Shown piece after piece: positions 52,152 to 60,948 of a stretch of 64,000 nt of DNA. This DNA is from Salinicoccus sp. YB14-2. Lineage in GTDB: Bacteria; Bacillota; Bacilli; Staphylococcales; Salinicoccaceae. The first letter of the stretch is position 1. Each line of letters opens with the position of its first letter. The DNA is taken from contig NZ_LFKO01000001.1 in the NCBI RefSeq assembly GCF_001265075.1, forward strand, positions 16,668-80,667. Reading direction: 5' to 3'. Under the pieces are notes generated by a model. The model searched no databases. It was not told where the DNA came from and saw nothing but the letters and a program-made list of their open reading frames with translations. The translations under genes and the position numbers were made by a program.

Positions 52152-53678
52152 TTAAGCTTCTGTAAAGATTATCGATAAATCTTTGTTTAATATTTTTTCA
52201 ATGTGTTTTTTCTGTCGTATCGACTGATATTTTTCAGCGATCGAATCACCTTTGTATTCGACAGTCAGTACAAATTCATCCTCATGTTCCTCCAGATACA
52301 TATCCTGCACAATGTTAGTGTGAGAAATATTAAGGGCATTTGAGAATTTCAATATGCTGCCGAGTGAGAGCAGCAGGTTGATATCGTCATCGTCAAACCA
52401 GCCTAAATCCTCTGCATAAAATTTCAGCAGTGTTTTATTTTTGAAACTGGCTATTAACGCAAGTCTGACACGGTCCCTGTGGACGATGCCATTGATGTTG
52501 CTGTTGGCAATCAGATAAAATGTGTGCTGACTTGTCGCATCCCGGTCGATGAATTCGCCGAGATAAAATATTTTAGCCGCATTTTTCATCAAGTATTTAT
52601 CATGTTTTGAAATGTTGATGATATCGTGCCGATTTAATTCATGGTACAGCCTTTCGGTAATCTCTATACGTTTATCATACACTACTTTTTGAAGTTTAAA
52701 ATCATTCGCAAGTTCATTCAAAGCATCCTCATAAATTCTGTACTTGTTGAAGGCATAAGGCGCCTCTTTTGAGATCAGATGCATCGCCATTCCCTCACGC
52801 AGACCTTTGCGGCTGAATTTGAATCCTTTGGCATCAACAATTTCATAAAGCTTTTGGAAAACGAGCAGACTCGGCAGGATGATGTCACTGCGGTCCTTAC
52901 TGAGTCCGTCAATATCATCAAGATTGTCTCCATCTGTCTTCGTCAATATTTTCATCACATCATCGAGGTCATTTTTCTTCATTGAATATCCATGAACACC
53001 CGCGATTGGATAATTGACCATCGACTGGTGGATGCGCGCAATGTTTCTCGCACTGCCGCCGATTGCTAAAATATGCACCCGGCGCTTGGCGAGCCATCTG
53101 ACATTGCTCAATTGTTTATCAATAAACTCCTTCGCTTCTTTGATTGCCTCTTTATCATTATGTTCCCTGTCATCAAAGAACATCTCCTGTAAAGTGACCA
53201 CACCAAACGGCAGGCTCGTCGAGTAGATCAATTCTTTATCTTCAAAGAAAGTCAGTTCGGTACTTCCACCACCGATGTCAATTGTCACGGCATCCTGAGT
53301 ACTGATTGTATGTGTCACTGCATGAAAACCAAAAAAAGCTTCTTCTTTCCCTGTAATCACTTTTATATCCAAGTCAATTTCTTCTTTGACCCGTTTGACA
53401 ATATCATCTGAGTTGACTGAACTTCTGATTGCAGCCGTTGCAACGGGGTTTAAATCTGATACTTCATATTGATCTGCTATTTCTTTGAAGCTTTTCAGTA
53501 TATCGATCAGATTGTCTATCCCCTCTTCTTCCATGACACTGTCCTCATCCAGAAAGCTTGCAAGACGTGCAGGTGTTTTTATATTTTGAATCTCTTTCAA
53601 TCCGGTTTCCTCTGTATATTCAAACAATACCAGTCTTATAGTGTTTGAACCTATATCTATTAAACCGATTCTTTTCAT
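52152..53678 (-). CDS. ppx: Exopolyphosphatase (Ppx/GppA)
   Basis: 508 aa. The ASKHA fold gives LIDIGSNTIRLVLFE at the start, then IDIGGGSTELTFFEDKE and LPFGVVTLQEMF. The C-terminal 200 residues are the HD-like domain seen in long Ppx proteins (HDKYLMKNAAKIFYLGEF). It splits phosphate from polyphosphate ends and may also hydrolyse pppGpp. AGGTG before the ATG. Probably an operon with ppk. Confidence 0.92.
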   Translation of the reverse strand: MKRIGLIDIGSNTIRLVLFEYTEETGLKEIQNIKTPARLASFLDEDSVMEEEGIDNLIDILKSFKEIADQYEVSDLNPVATAAIRSSVNSDDIVKRVKEEIDLDIKVITGKEEAFFGFHAVTHTISTQDAVTIDIGGGSTELTFFEDKELIYSTSLPFGVVTLQEMFFDDREHNDKEAIKEAKEFIDKQLSNVRWLAKRRVHILAIGGSARNIARIHQSMVNYPIAGVHGYSMKKNDLDDVMKILTKTDGDNLDDIDGLSKDRSDIILPSLLVFQKLYEIVDAKGFKFSRKGLREGMAMHLISKEAPYAFNKYRIYEDALNELANDFKLQKVVYDKRIEITERLYHELNRHDIINISKHDKYLMKNAAKIFYLGEFIDRDATSQHTFYLIANSNINGIVHRDRVRLALIASFKNKTLLKFYAEDLGWFDDDDINLLLSLGSILKFSNALNISHTNIVQDMYLEEHEDEFVLTVEYKGDSIAEKYQSIRQKKHIEKILNKDLSIIFTEA

Positions 53679-53689
53679 AATATACTCAC

Positions 53690-55078
53690 CTATTCTTTGG
53701 ATTCAGTCATGTCTTCAGGTTTGATCCACTCATCAAACTGTTCTGCTGTCAAATGACCCGATTCAACCGCTGACTCTTTCAAAGTAATTCCTTTTTCGTG
53801 TGCATTTTTAGCAATCTGGGCCGCTTTTTCGTAACCGATATGCGGGTTAAGCGCAGTGACCAGCATCAATGAATGATTCAGGAATCTGTCAATATTATCT
53901 TCAATCGGCTTGATGCCCACTGCACATTTATCATTGAATGTCACTATCCCGTCTGCAAGCAGGTAGATGGACTGTAGCGTGTTATACAAAATGACCGGTT
54001 TGAAGACGTTCAATTCAAAGTTCCCCTGTGATGCCGCAAAACCGACCGCTGCATCGTTGCCGAACACCTGGGTAGCAACCATCGTCAGCATTTCTGACTG
54101 TGTCGGATTGACTTTACCCGGCATGATTGATGAGCCCGGTTCGTTTGCAGGTATTTCAATCTCGGCAATACCCGCACGTGGTCCGGAAGCAAGCCATCTG
54201 ACATCATTCGCAATCTTCATCAGGTCGGCTGCAAGTGCTTTAAGTGCACCGTGCAAATAAACAACCTCATCATGTGCAGTCAGTGCATGGAATTTATTTG
54301 GACTGGAAACGAATTGGTAACCCGTCTGAACGGACAGTTCATTGGCAACACGTGAGCCGAATTCCGGGTGTGCGTTAATACCAGTACCGACCGCTGTGCC
54401 GCCGATTGCAAGGTTTCTCAACTGCTTTTTCGACTCTTCTATCAGCTCTTCACATTTTTCAAGCATATATCTCCAGCCGCTGATTTCCTGGCCGAGCGTG
54501 AGTGGTGTCGCATCCTGAAGATGTGTACGCCCGATTTTAATGATGGATTTGAACTCTTCTTCCTGTGCTTCGAAAGTATTTTTCAATTTCATCAGCCCTG
54601 GCAGCAGTTGATCTTCTACAGATACAAGCAATGCCACGTGCATGGCTGTCGGATAAGTATCGTTTGAGCTCTGGGACATGTTCACGTCATCATTCGGGTG
54701 AACAGTCTCTTCAATACCTTTTTCTTTCAAGTACTCATTGGCAACGTAGCTGACCACTTCGTTGACGTTCATATTGCTCTGTGTACCGCTTCCGGTCTGC
54801 CATACGACAAGTGGGAAATGTTCATCAAGTTCACGGTTGATCACACGGTCACAAGCGTAGGCGATCGCTTCCTGCTTATTGTCAGAAAGTTTGCCCAGGC
54901 TGTTGTTCGCAACAGATGCCGCTTTTTTAAGTTCTGCAAAAGCAACAATCACTTCAATCGGCATTTTTTCCTTACCGACCGGGAAGTTTTGACGACTGCG
55001 CTCCGTCTGGGCAGCCCAGTATTTATCACTTGGTACTTTGATTTCTCCGATAGTATCTTTTTCAATTCTGTAAGACAA
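53690..55078 (-). CDS. fumC: Fumarate hydratase class II
   Basis: 462 aa, Fe-independent class II type. It starts [28 protein letters not shown] from a TTG codon with AGGAGG 9 nt upstream. The family signature [13 protein letters not shown] near residue 315, and [14 protein letters not shown], mark an intact active site. It interconverts fumarate and malate in the citric-acid cycle. Its ribosome site is the 3' arm of a strong hairpin (separate entry). An oxygen- and iron-independent fumarase suits an organism with iron-sparing control. Confidence 0.94.
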   Translation of the reverse strand: MSYRIEKDTIGEIKVPSDKYWAAQTERSRQNFPVGKEKMPIEVIVAFAELKKAASVANNSLGKLSDNKQEAIAYACDRVINRELDEHFPLVVWQTGSGTQSNMNVNEVVSYVANEYLKEKGIEETVHPNDDVNMSQSSNDTYPTAMHVALLVSVEDQLLPGLMKLKNTFEAQEEEFKSIIKIGRTHLQDATPLTLGQEISGWRYMLEKCEELIEESKKQLRNLAIGGTAVGTGINAHPEFGSRVANELSVQTGYQFVSSPNKFHALTAHDEVVYLHGALKALAADLMKIANDVRWLASGPRAGIAEIEIPANEPGSSIMPGKVNPTQSEMLTMVATQVFGNDAAVGFAASQGNFELNVFKPVILYNTLQSIYLLADGIVTFNDKCAVGIKPIEDNIDRFLNHSLMLVTALNPHIGYEKAAQIAKNAHEKGITLKESAVESGHLTAEQFDEWIKPEDMTESKE

Positions 55079-55080
55079 TG

Positions 55081-55136
55081 AAAAAAACCTCCTGTAAATT
55101 AGTATTTATCAACATTTTATACTAATTTACCAGAGG
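55081..55136 (-). promoter_or_regulatory. Terminator-like hairpin carrying the fumC ribosome site
   Basis: On the minus strand CCTC (55133-55136) and an 11-bp arm GTAAATTAGTA pair with TACTAATTTAC followed by AGGAGG (55088-55093) and then TTTTTTT directly before TTG. It reads as an intrinsic terminator for the upstream small gene, and its 3' arm is the fumC Shine-Dalgarno. TATAAA inside the region (about 55115-55120) could be a -10 for a fumC transcript that lacks the 5' arm. Attenuation or ribosome-site masking is therefore possible. Confidence 0.65.
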
Positions 55137-55145
55137 ATTCATCTG

Positions 55146-55361
55146 TTATTCATTATTTTCTTTTTGATCTTCGTGAGATTCATCATTTGAAGTGTCAATC
55201 GGATAATCCGCATTTTGGGAAAGCTGCTCCATTTCCCTGCCGAGTTCACGCACATCCTCCATGTCATAAGTCATGGTGTTATCATCAGGTTCCACCATCT
55301 CTTTATAATCTTCATTTTCTCTGTTTTCATAATAATCTTCTTTGTATTCTTTCTTCTTCAT
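55146..55361 (-). CDS. Hypothetical acidic protein (71 aa)
   Basis: 71 residues, half of them Glu, Asp or Asn (KEYKEDYYENRENEDYKEMV); no membrane helix or fold motif. A strong GAGGTGG precedes the ATG and the hairpin before fumC serves as its terminator. It may be intrinsically disordered. Lies just after the 6-phosphogluconolactonase-like gene. Function unknown. Confidence 0.55.
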   Translation of the reverse strand: MKKKEYKEDYYENRENEDYKEMVEPDDNTMTYDMEDVRELGREMEQLSQNADYPIDTSNDESHEDQKENNE

Positions 55362-55382
55362 CGCATGCCACCTCTTAAAATT

Positions 55383-55973
55383 TTATGCAAATTTGTAGCT
55401 GTAGTATTCCACTATGTCAGGATCCAGACTTGATGCCGCATCGCGGTCAAGCACTACAGTTACCATGCGGTGTGATTTGATCTGGCTGAATGCATCCTGA
55501 TTATTTTCTTTGGAATTGTATAGCTCTTTGACTGTTTCTGCTTTATCTGCACCTGTTGCAACAATAAATAATTCTCTCGAATCATATAATGATTCGTTTT
55601 TGTCTTCATTATTGAAACCGACATTGCCTTTAGCGTCTAAATATAACAATCCCAGGCTCACCTGTTTTTTATCTTTTAAAATATTTTGCAGAGAATCGCT
55701 TGAACCATCTGTATGAAGCTGGTTTTCTGGAATCTGAAGTTTGTTCAGTATATCCGTCTGAGGCTTGCCGACAGTGGAAATGTGAACCTGCGAGAAGTCT
55801 GCAGGATGCTGTTTTGTCTCACCGATGAACTTTTCATAAGCCCAGTCCAAATCTTCATTCATCTCAACAGCCAGCACACTCTCCGGGTTATTGTGGACCT
55901 GCTTTCTTAAAATATCCGCAATATATACACTGAATGTTTCTTTGTCATCAAAAATTTTAAAATTCATAGCCAT
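55383..55973 (-). CDS. Degenerate sugar-phosphate isomerase/lactonase-like protein
   Basis: 196 aa from ATG 55973 (GGAGG 8 nt upstream). The fold resembles NagB/6-phosphogluconolactonase: FKIFDDKETFSVYIADIL at the start and LFIVATGADKAETVKELYN late. However, the usual GGSTP-type phosphate loop after the first strand is replaced by VLAVEMNEDLDW, and the DEER-type catalytic region is not evident. So it is probably not an active lactonase or deaminase and may be a binding or regulatory relative. Homologues in staphylococci are annotated variously. Function not assigned. Confidence 0.6.
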   Translation of the reverse strand: MAMNFKIFDDKETFSVYIADILRKQVHNNPESVLAVEMNEDLDWAYEKFIGETKQHPADFSQVHISTVGKPQTDILNKLQIPENQLHTDGSSDSLQNILKDKKQVSLGLLYLDAKGNVGFNNEDKNESLYDSRELFIVATGADKAETVKELYNSKENNQDAFSQIKSHRMVTVVLDRDAASSLDPDIVEYYSYKFA

Positions 55974-56238
55974 AATCGTTTCCTCCAAAATTTGTGTTTT
56001 AACATATCATAGTTAGTTTACCCATTATTTTAACAAAAATAACACCGAACGCCCTTAAAACATCGATTTAATATAAATTTATCGTTTTAAATAAGGGCAC
56101 TCCACGGATTGACGGTCTTTATTTCCAATAAAACATTCCCCACCAACTGTTTTAAATTCTTTTAAATTTCTCTTTTTAAATGTGGTATAATAATATATAA
56201 TGTTAAATATATAAGTGAGTACGCTAGGAGGCAGACTG
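55974..56238. other. Intergenic region with long imperfect hairpin (56051-56098)
   Basis: No gene. GCCCTTA (56051-56057) and TAAGGGC (56092-56098) close a hairpin whose inner part is AT-rich (CGAT near 56063 with ATCG near 56081). Its weak tails make it either a regulatory RNA hairpin or a weak terminator. A promoter for the small gene at 56239 should lie in the final 60 nt, where TATAAT occurs near 56187. Confidence 0.4.
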
Positions 56239-56352
56239 ATGGATGCATTTTTAATCTTAATGGTATGTATTGCGTTTTTAACTGCAATTTTAACTGCTTG
56301 CCGTGAATCTGAGTGGGGTTACAAGGACGACGGCGAAGAAAGAATCAAATAA
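56239..56352 (+). CDS. Small membrane protein (37 aa)
   Basis: MDAFLILMVCIAFLTAILTA, then CRESEWGYKDDGEERIK: one N-terminal membrane helix and a charged tail of about 17 residues. AGGAGG lies 7 nt before ATG, and a terminator follows 18 nt after the stop, so it is a complete tiny transcription unit. The Cys at the end of the helix could be a lipid or disulfide site. No family recognised. Confidence 0.7.
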   Translation: MDAFLILMVCIAFLTAILTACRESEWGYKDDGEERIK

Positions 56353-56370
56353 TCTTTTTCTGAAATTAAA

Positions 56371-56400
56371 ACAACCAGTCCAATGGACTGGTTGTTTTTT
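56371..56400. terminator. Bidirectional terminator
   Basis: ACAACCAGTCC-AAT-GGACTGGTTGT followed by TTTTT; serves the small membrane gene and the convergent nitroreductase. Confidence 0.85.
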
Positions 56401-57142
56401 ATTGGCCGAGGAAGCCCTGCTTCTTCACGACTGCATCTACATCTAGGCGCTGCTTTTTGTTAAGCATGCCGATGACCTGATCACTCCACGTGTCTTCTCT
56501 CTTTCCGTCTGTACGTTGTTTATAGTATTCACTGATACTTTCGTCGTACTTGTCGATATCCTCTTTCGTTTCATCCAGATTCTGATATGCGTTTTCATGA
56601 TATACCGCTTCAAAAGGAAGTCTCTCTTTAATGCTTCCCTCATGTGCAGGAACTCCTGCCACCATGCCGAATAATGGGAATGTGCCCTCAGGCAGTTCCA
56701 GTATCTCGATCACTTTTGCCATATTATTTCTGAGTGAACCGATAAAGCAGATGCCAAGTCCTATGCTTTCAGCTGCGACCGCAAGGTTCTGCGCTGCAAG
56801 TGTTGCATCCACAGTACCGACGATGAACTGCTCTGTCAGATGGTAATTGATCGGTGCATCTTTCTCTATAGATAAATCTCTGTGCCTTCTGTAGTCCGCA
56901 ACAAAGACGAATAAATGACCATTGTTTTCAACATATGGCTGCGTACTGATTTCTTTCAATGCTTTTTTCTTTTCGGGATCTGTCACCCCGATGATTGTAT
57001 AAGCCTGAACGTAACTTGAAGTGCTCGCACTCTGAGCCGCTTCCACAAGCGTTTTAATTGTTTCATCTGATAATTTCTCTTCAGTAAATTTACGGATTGA
57101 ACGGTGGTTCTTGAGTAAGTCTATGACTGCATATTGATCCAT
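56399..57142 (-). CDS. nfrA: NADPH-dependent flavin oxidoreductase (NfrA type)
   Basis: 247 aa of the nitroreductase/FRP family. NHRSIRKFTEEKLSDE is the FMN-binding start, AAQSASTSSYVQAYTIIGV continues the site, and LGICFIGSLRNN and PLFGMVAGVP complete the fold. It reduces FMN or nitro and disulfide substrates with NADPH; the staphylococcal homologue NfrA responds to ethanol and diamide stress. TAGGAGG precedes the ATG. Confidence 0.9.
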   Translation of the reverse strand: MDQYAVIDLLKNHRSIRKFTEEKLSDETIKTLVEAAQSASTSSYVQAYTIIGVTDPEKKKALKEISTQPYVENNGHLFVFVADYRRHRDLSIEKDAPINYHLTEQFIVGTVDATLAAQNLAVAAESIGLGICFIGSLRNNMAKVIEILELPEGTFPLFGMVAGVPAHEGSIKERLPFEAVYHENAYQNLDETKEDIDKYDESISEYYKQRTDGKREDTWSDQVIGMLNKKQRLDVDAVVKKQGFLGQ

Positions 57143-57157
57143 GTTGTAAAGTTCCTC

Positions 57158-57628
57158 CTAAATAAGTTCTGGATAACCCTGTTGTCTTAAAGCCTCATAT
57201 ACCAATAACATTGCTGTGTTCGACAGATTCAACGATCTGACGTCCGACGTCATCGGTACTCTCAACAATGACTCATTATAGTTGTCTTTCACCCAGTCGG
57301 GCAAGCCGCTTGTTTCACGGCCGAAAACGAAGTAATGATCTTCCCCTGTATTTGAGTAATCCATTTCGGAATGAAACTTTTTCCCGAATTTGGACAGCAT
57401 ATAATAATTCCCCGGATTCTGCTCAAAGAATTCTTCAATGGAATCATAATAATGAATGTCTACAAATTTCCAGTAATCAAGACCGGCACGTCTGACCATC
57501 TTCTCTTCAACACTGAAGCCGAGCGGTCTGATCAGATGCAGGGTCGTGTCTGTTGCTGCACATGTGCGTGCGATATTCCCCGTATTCTGAGGGATTTCCG
57601 GTTGAAATAATACGATATGGTTTGGCAT
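57158..57628 (-). CDS. trmL: tRNA (cytidine34-2'-O)-methyltransferase TrmL
   Basis: 156-aa SPOUT-knot methyltransferase. HIVLFQPEIPQNTGNIARTC opens it, VFGRETSGLPDWV is motif 2 and SLNLSNTAMLLVYEALRQQG is motif 3 in the SAM-binding knot. It methylates the wobble ribose of tRNA-Leu. AGAGGAAA precedes the ATG. It lies 19 nt after queG, another wobble-base gene, so the two may form a tRNA-modification unit. Confidence 0.92.
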   Translation of the reverse strand: MPNHIVLFQPEIPQNTGNIARTCAATDTTLHLIRPLGFSVEEKMVRRAGLDYWKFVDIHYYDSIEEFFEQNPGNYYMLSKFGKKFHSEMDYSNTGEDHYFVFGRETSGLPDWVKDNYNESLLRVPMTSDVRSLNLSNTAMLLVYEALRQQGYPELI

Positions 57629-57647
57629 GACTGTTTCCTCTCTATCT

Positions 57648-58781
57648 TTAACGACTGACTTCCTGAATGCCTTTCAGCATTTCCTCTTTCACTTCTGCAT
57701 CCTGTTCCTCCGGATACCTTTCATTGATATATCCGATGGCTGCGCTTCCCTGTATCTGACCGATTGCCCAGTAGGCCGTCCCTTTGATCATCGGTCTCGG
57801 ATCATTTTCAGCAACACGTTTCAATGTATCCACTGAGGACGATTCCTTGAAATGCGCCAGGGCAATTATAGCATTTCTCTGAATCGGTTTCTTCCCTCTC
57901 CAGACACCTGCAAGATGCCCGTATTTATCCTTGAAATCCCTGTTTGATATTTCAAGCAGCGGCTCCAGTTCCGGTTTCAAGATTTCCGGCTCCAGTACGA
58001 TGTCTTCATGATGATCGGTGTTGATACCTTTATTTCTCGGGCATACCTGCTGGCAGGTGTCACAGCCGTACAGACGATTCCCGATTTTCGACCGGTACTC
58101 ATCAGGCATCGATCCCTTGATCTGGGTTAAAAATGAAATACATTTGTTCGAGTCCAGCTGACCGTTGCCGACCAGCGCCCCTGTCGGACATCTGTCGACA
58201 CATATATTACAGTCTCCGCAAGAGTCGATCAGCTCCTCGTCAGGTGGAAAAGGATAGCTGACGATCATCTCGCCCAAATATGAGTACGTGCCCAGATTCG
58301 GATTGATGACGAAACCATTCTTGCCGATAAAGCCGAGACCGCTCCGTCGGGCAACTTCCCGGTCACTGAGCACACCCGTATCAACCATCGATTTCGTTTC
58401 AATGTCGGGATTCAGTGACTTGATGTATTCATCCAGCTTATTGAGTCTTTTATTTAACAGTGTATGGTAGTCCATGCCCCAGGATGCGCGGGCGAAAATA
58501 CCGCGGCGGCTGCCCTTTCTGCCCTTCGGCGCATCCGGCAGCTTGTTCGGATAACCGACGGCGATAGCGATGATGCTCTTGGCATTCGGCAGACTGGCTT
58601 TCGGATTGGTCCGCTCTTCCACACTACCCTTTTCAAAACCGGATGCGAATCCTTTATCCAGATAATCGATGAGCTTCGCCTTATATTCCACGAATGGCTC
58701 AGCATGCGTGAAGCCGATTTCATCTATACCGATACTGTGGGCGTAATCGATTACTTTCTGTTTAAATTCATGACGGTCCAT
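57648..58781 (-). CDS. queG: Epoxyqueuosine reductase QueG
   Basis: 377 aa from ATG 58781 (AAGGAGG upstream; the 20 extra codons of the open frame are discarded). Cobalamin- and Fe-S-dependent last step of queuosine synthesis in tRNA. The two [4Fe-4S] motifs are CGDCNICVDRCPTGAL and CDTCQQVCPRNKG. The C-terminal HEAT-type repeats end the protein (VAENDPRPMIKGTAYWAIGQI), as in the Bacillus form. Followed by trmL. Confidence 0.93.
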   Translation of the reverse strand: MDRHEFKQKVIDYAHSIGIDEIGFTHAEPFVEYKAKLIDYLDKGFASGFEKGSVEERTNPKASLPNAKSIIAIAVGYPNKLPDAPKGRKGSRRGIFARASWGMDYHTLLNKRLNKLDEYIKSLNPDIETKSMVDTGVLSDREVARRSGLGFIGKNGFVINPNLGTYSYLGEMIVSYPFPPDEELIDSCGDCNICVDRCPTGALVGNGQLDSNKCISFLTQIKGSMPDEYRSKIGNRLYGCDTCQQVCPRNKGINTDHHEDIVLEPEILKPELEPLLEISNRDFKDKYGHLAGVWRGKKPIQRNAIIALAHFKESSSVDTLKRVAENDPRPMIKGTAYWAIGQIQGSAAIGYINERYPEEQDAEVKEEMLKGIQEVSR

Positions 58782-59018
58782 GAAAATCCTCCTTCCTTCT
58801 TTGAATTCCTCGTCGAAATAGTATAATATTAAACTAATCATATTCGAAGGAGTGAATGAGGCCGATGGAGTAAATTATCCTTTTCAACAGACATATTCAT
58901 GCTTATTTTTTGATGCAGAAAATGTCGGATCAGGATAATACCATGCCTTACTATCACTCAACTATATGAATAATATGCTTTATAATGCATATTATTATAA
59001 CATATAAAGGCTGATTAT

Positions 59019-59051
59019 CCCTGGTTCGATTCATAAAATCGGGGGTTTTTT
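59019..59051 (+). promoter_or_regulatory. Leader hairpin before the ABC-F gene
   Basis: TTCGATT (59025-59031) pairs with AATCGGG (59037-59043, two G-T pairs), with CCC (59019-59021) able to pair with the following GG. The 3' arm is GGGGG, the presumed ribosome site, then TTTTTT and ATG at 59053. It can be read as a weak attenuator or as masking of the ribosome site. Antibiotic-induced attenuation is known for several ABC-F genes. The preceding 150 nt has short frames but none with clear ribosome sites. Confidence 0.5.
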
Positions 59052-59052
59052 A

Positions 59053-60558
59053 ATGCTTAAAATTCACAATCTGAACATAGAGATTAACGGAGAAACATTG
59101 CTTATGGCCGATGACCTGCAAATCCAGGAGCATAAGACAATCGGTCTGATCGGGAGAAACGGCAGCGGGAAGACGACCCTGTTCAACCATATTCTTTCCG
59201 AGCCTGAACGCTACACCGATGACACCGTCCAGCTCATCCCACAGATTAAAGACAGTGATATTGGGAAAAGCGGCGGAGAAACGACTAAACTATATCTGGA
59301 CCGGACTTTAAACCGTGATGCCGGCATGCTGCTGCTCGATGAACCGACAACCCACCTGGATGAACAGAATACGGAATCACTCGTGAACAAATTGAACCAT
59401 ATCAAAAATATTAAAATCATCGCATCCCACGACCGCGGGTTTTTAAACCGCATTGCTGATGAAATCTGGTCAATCGAAGATAAAAAGATAAAAGTTTATC
59501 CCGGCAACTATGATAGATACAAAGAGATGAAAGACCATCAGTTCGAACGGGCAAAAGAAGAATATAAACAGTATGTAAACAAAAAAGCTCAGCTTGAAAA
59601 CGCGGTCGAAAATAAAAAGAAACAGGCCTATCAGGCAAACCGTGTGGACGGAACGAAAGTCGAGACGCCCTATTACAACAAGCAGCAGAAGAGACTGCAT
59701 CAAGTTGCAAAAGGCATGCAGTCGAGACTCGATCAGCTGGAAAAAAAAGAGAAACCAAAGGTGGAAAAAGAAGTTAAGTTCCATACCCAGTACATGGAGT
59801 CACTCGGCCACAAAACGATTATCAGAATCGAGCACGAAAAAATTAAACGGGACGGCAAGAATATCATTGAAGATGGGACTTTATTCGTCAAAGCCAGTGA
59901 AAAAGTCGCCATTACTGGTTCAAACGGCAGCGGTAAAACGACACTGCTCAACCATATAAATAAAAAATATAAAGATTCAACATTAAAAATCGGCTATTTC
60001 TATCAGCAGCTGGAATCACTGGATAATGAAATGTCAATCATGGAAAATATCTCTGTCACCAGTCAATATGATGAAACGACGGTAAGGACTGTACTTGCAA
60101 GACTCGGTATCAGACGCGAGGCGGTTCATAAGAAAGTCAAAGTCATCAGCGGCGGTGAACGTGTTAAAGTCCAGCTTGTTAAAATACTGCTGTCGGACAT
60201 CCAGGTGCTCATGCTGGATGAACCGACGAATTTTCTCGACATTCATACACTTGAGGCTCTGGAGGAAATGCTTGAAAGCCATCCTGCCACCATCATCCTG
60301 GTCTCCCATGACAAAGTGCTGAGAGATAGTGTCACCGACATCGAATATGCAGTCAAAGACGGCAGACTGATCAGTGACCAGAAGGCATCTCCCATCGATG
60401 ACACGGAGGAAGAATTGATGATTCTCGATAATAAAATCGCTGAAATCCTTGGAAAGTTATCCATCGAACCGAGTGAAGCGCTGGACCGCGAGTTCAATCA
60501 TTTAATTCAGGAAAAACGGGTATTGAAAGATAAGGCTAATGAAAGGAGACAGCAATAA
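59053..60558 (+). CDS. ABC-F type ribosomal protein (antibiotic-protection family)
   Basis: 501 aa with two ATPase modules and no membrane domain. First Walker A GRNGSGKTT, then SGGETTK and DEPTTHLD. A long linker of about 80 residues follows (KKKQAYQANRVDGTKVETPYYNK). The second Walker A is GSNGSGKTT, then SGGERVKVQL and DEPTNFLD. The pattern fits the Vga/Lsa/Sal/Msr side of the ABC-F family, which rescues ribosomes from macrolides, lincosamides, streptogramins or pleuromutilins. Which drugs it acts on cannot be read from the sequence, and housekeeping ABC-F proteins look similar. The DUF488 gene overlaps it. Confidence 0.85.
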   Translation: MLKIHNLNIEINGETLLMADDLQIQEHKTIGLIGRNGSGKTTLFNHILSEPERYTDDTVQLIPQIKDSDIGKSGGETTKLYLDRTLNRDAGMLLLDEPTTHLDEQNTESLVNKLNHIKNIKIIASHDRGFLNRIADEIWSIEDKKIKVYPGNYDRYKEMKDHQFERAKEEYKQYVNKKAQLENAVENKKKQAYQANRVDGTKVETPYYNKQQKRLHQVAKGMQSRLDQLEKKEKPKVEKEVKFHTQYMESLGHKTIIRIEHEKIKRDGKNIIEDGTLFVKASEKVAITGSNGSGKTTLLNHINKKYKDSTLKIGYFYQQLESLDNEMSIMENISVTSQYDETTVRTVLARLGIRREAVHKKVKVISGGERVKVQLVKILLSDIQVLMLDEPTNFLDIHTLEALEEMLESHPATIILVSHDKVLRDSVTDIEYAVKDGRLISDQKASPIDDTEEELMILDNKIAEILGKLSIEPSEALDREFNHLIQEKRVLKDKANERRQQ

Positions 60559-60902
60559 TGCTTAAAATTAAAAGAGTATATGATGATATTTCACAGCAGG
60601 ACGGTAAACGTGTTCTCGTTGACGGCGTGTGGCCGAGAGGCATCAAGAAAGAAAATCTTGAACACGATGAATGGATGAAAGATATTGCACCGTCGACAGA
60701 TCTCAGAAAGTGGTTCAATCACGATGCGGATAAATGGGATGAATTTAAGAAGAGATATAAAAAAGAACTGAAAGATCATAAAGAAGACCTGAAACAGTTG
60801 AAAGAAGACTCAGACGGCCATAATGTCACACTGCTTTTTGCAGCTAAAGACGAAGAACACAACCAGGCGGTCGTCATCAAGGAGTTCATTGAAGATATGT
60901 AA
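60558..60902 (+). CDS. DUF488 family protein
   Basis: 114 aa. LVDGVWPRGIKKENLEHDEWMKDIAPSTDLRKWFNHD is the DUF488 signature, and VTLLFAAKDEEHNQAVVIKEF closes it. Overlaps the ABC-F stop (TAATG), with AAAGGAG upstream, so translationally coupled. Function unknown in the family. Terminated by a strong bidirectional hairpin. Confidence 0.85.
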   Translation: MLKIKRVYDDISQQDGKRVLVDGVWPRGIKKENLEHDEWMKDIAPSTDLRKWFNHDADKWDEFKKRYKKELKDHKEDLKQLKEDSDGHNVTLLFAAKDEEHNQAVVIKEFIEDM

Positions 60903-60906
60903 ACGC

Positions 60907-60942
60907 AAACTCCCCAATCTAAATTGTGAGATTGGGGAGTTT
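60907..60942. terminator. Bidirectional terminator
   Basis: AAACTCCCCAATCT / AGATTGGGGAGTTT, a 14-bp stem between the convergent DUF488 and glycerate kinase genes. Confidence 0.88.
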
Positions 60943-60948
60943 CTAATG

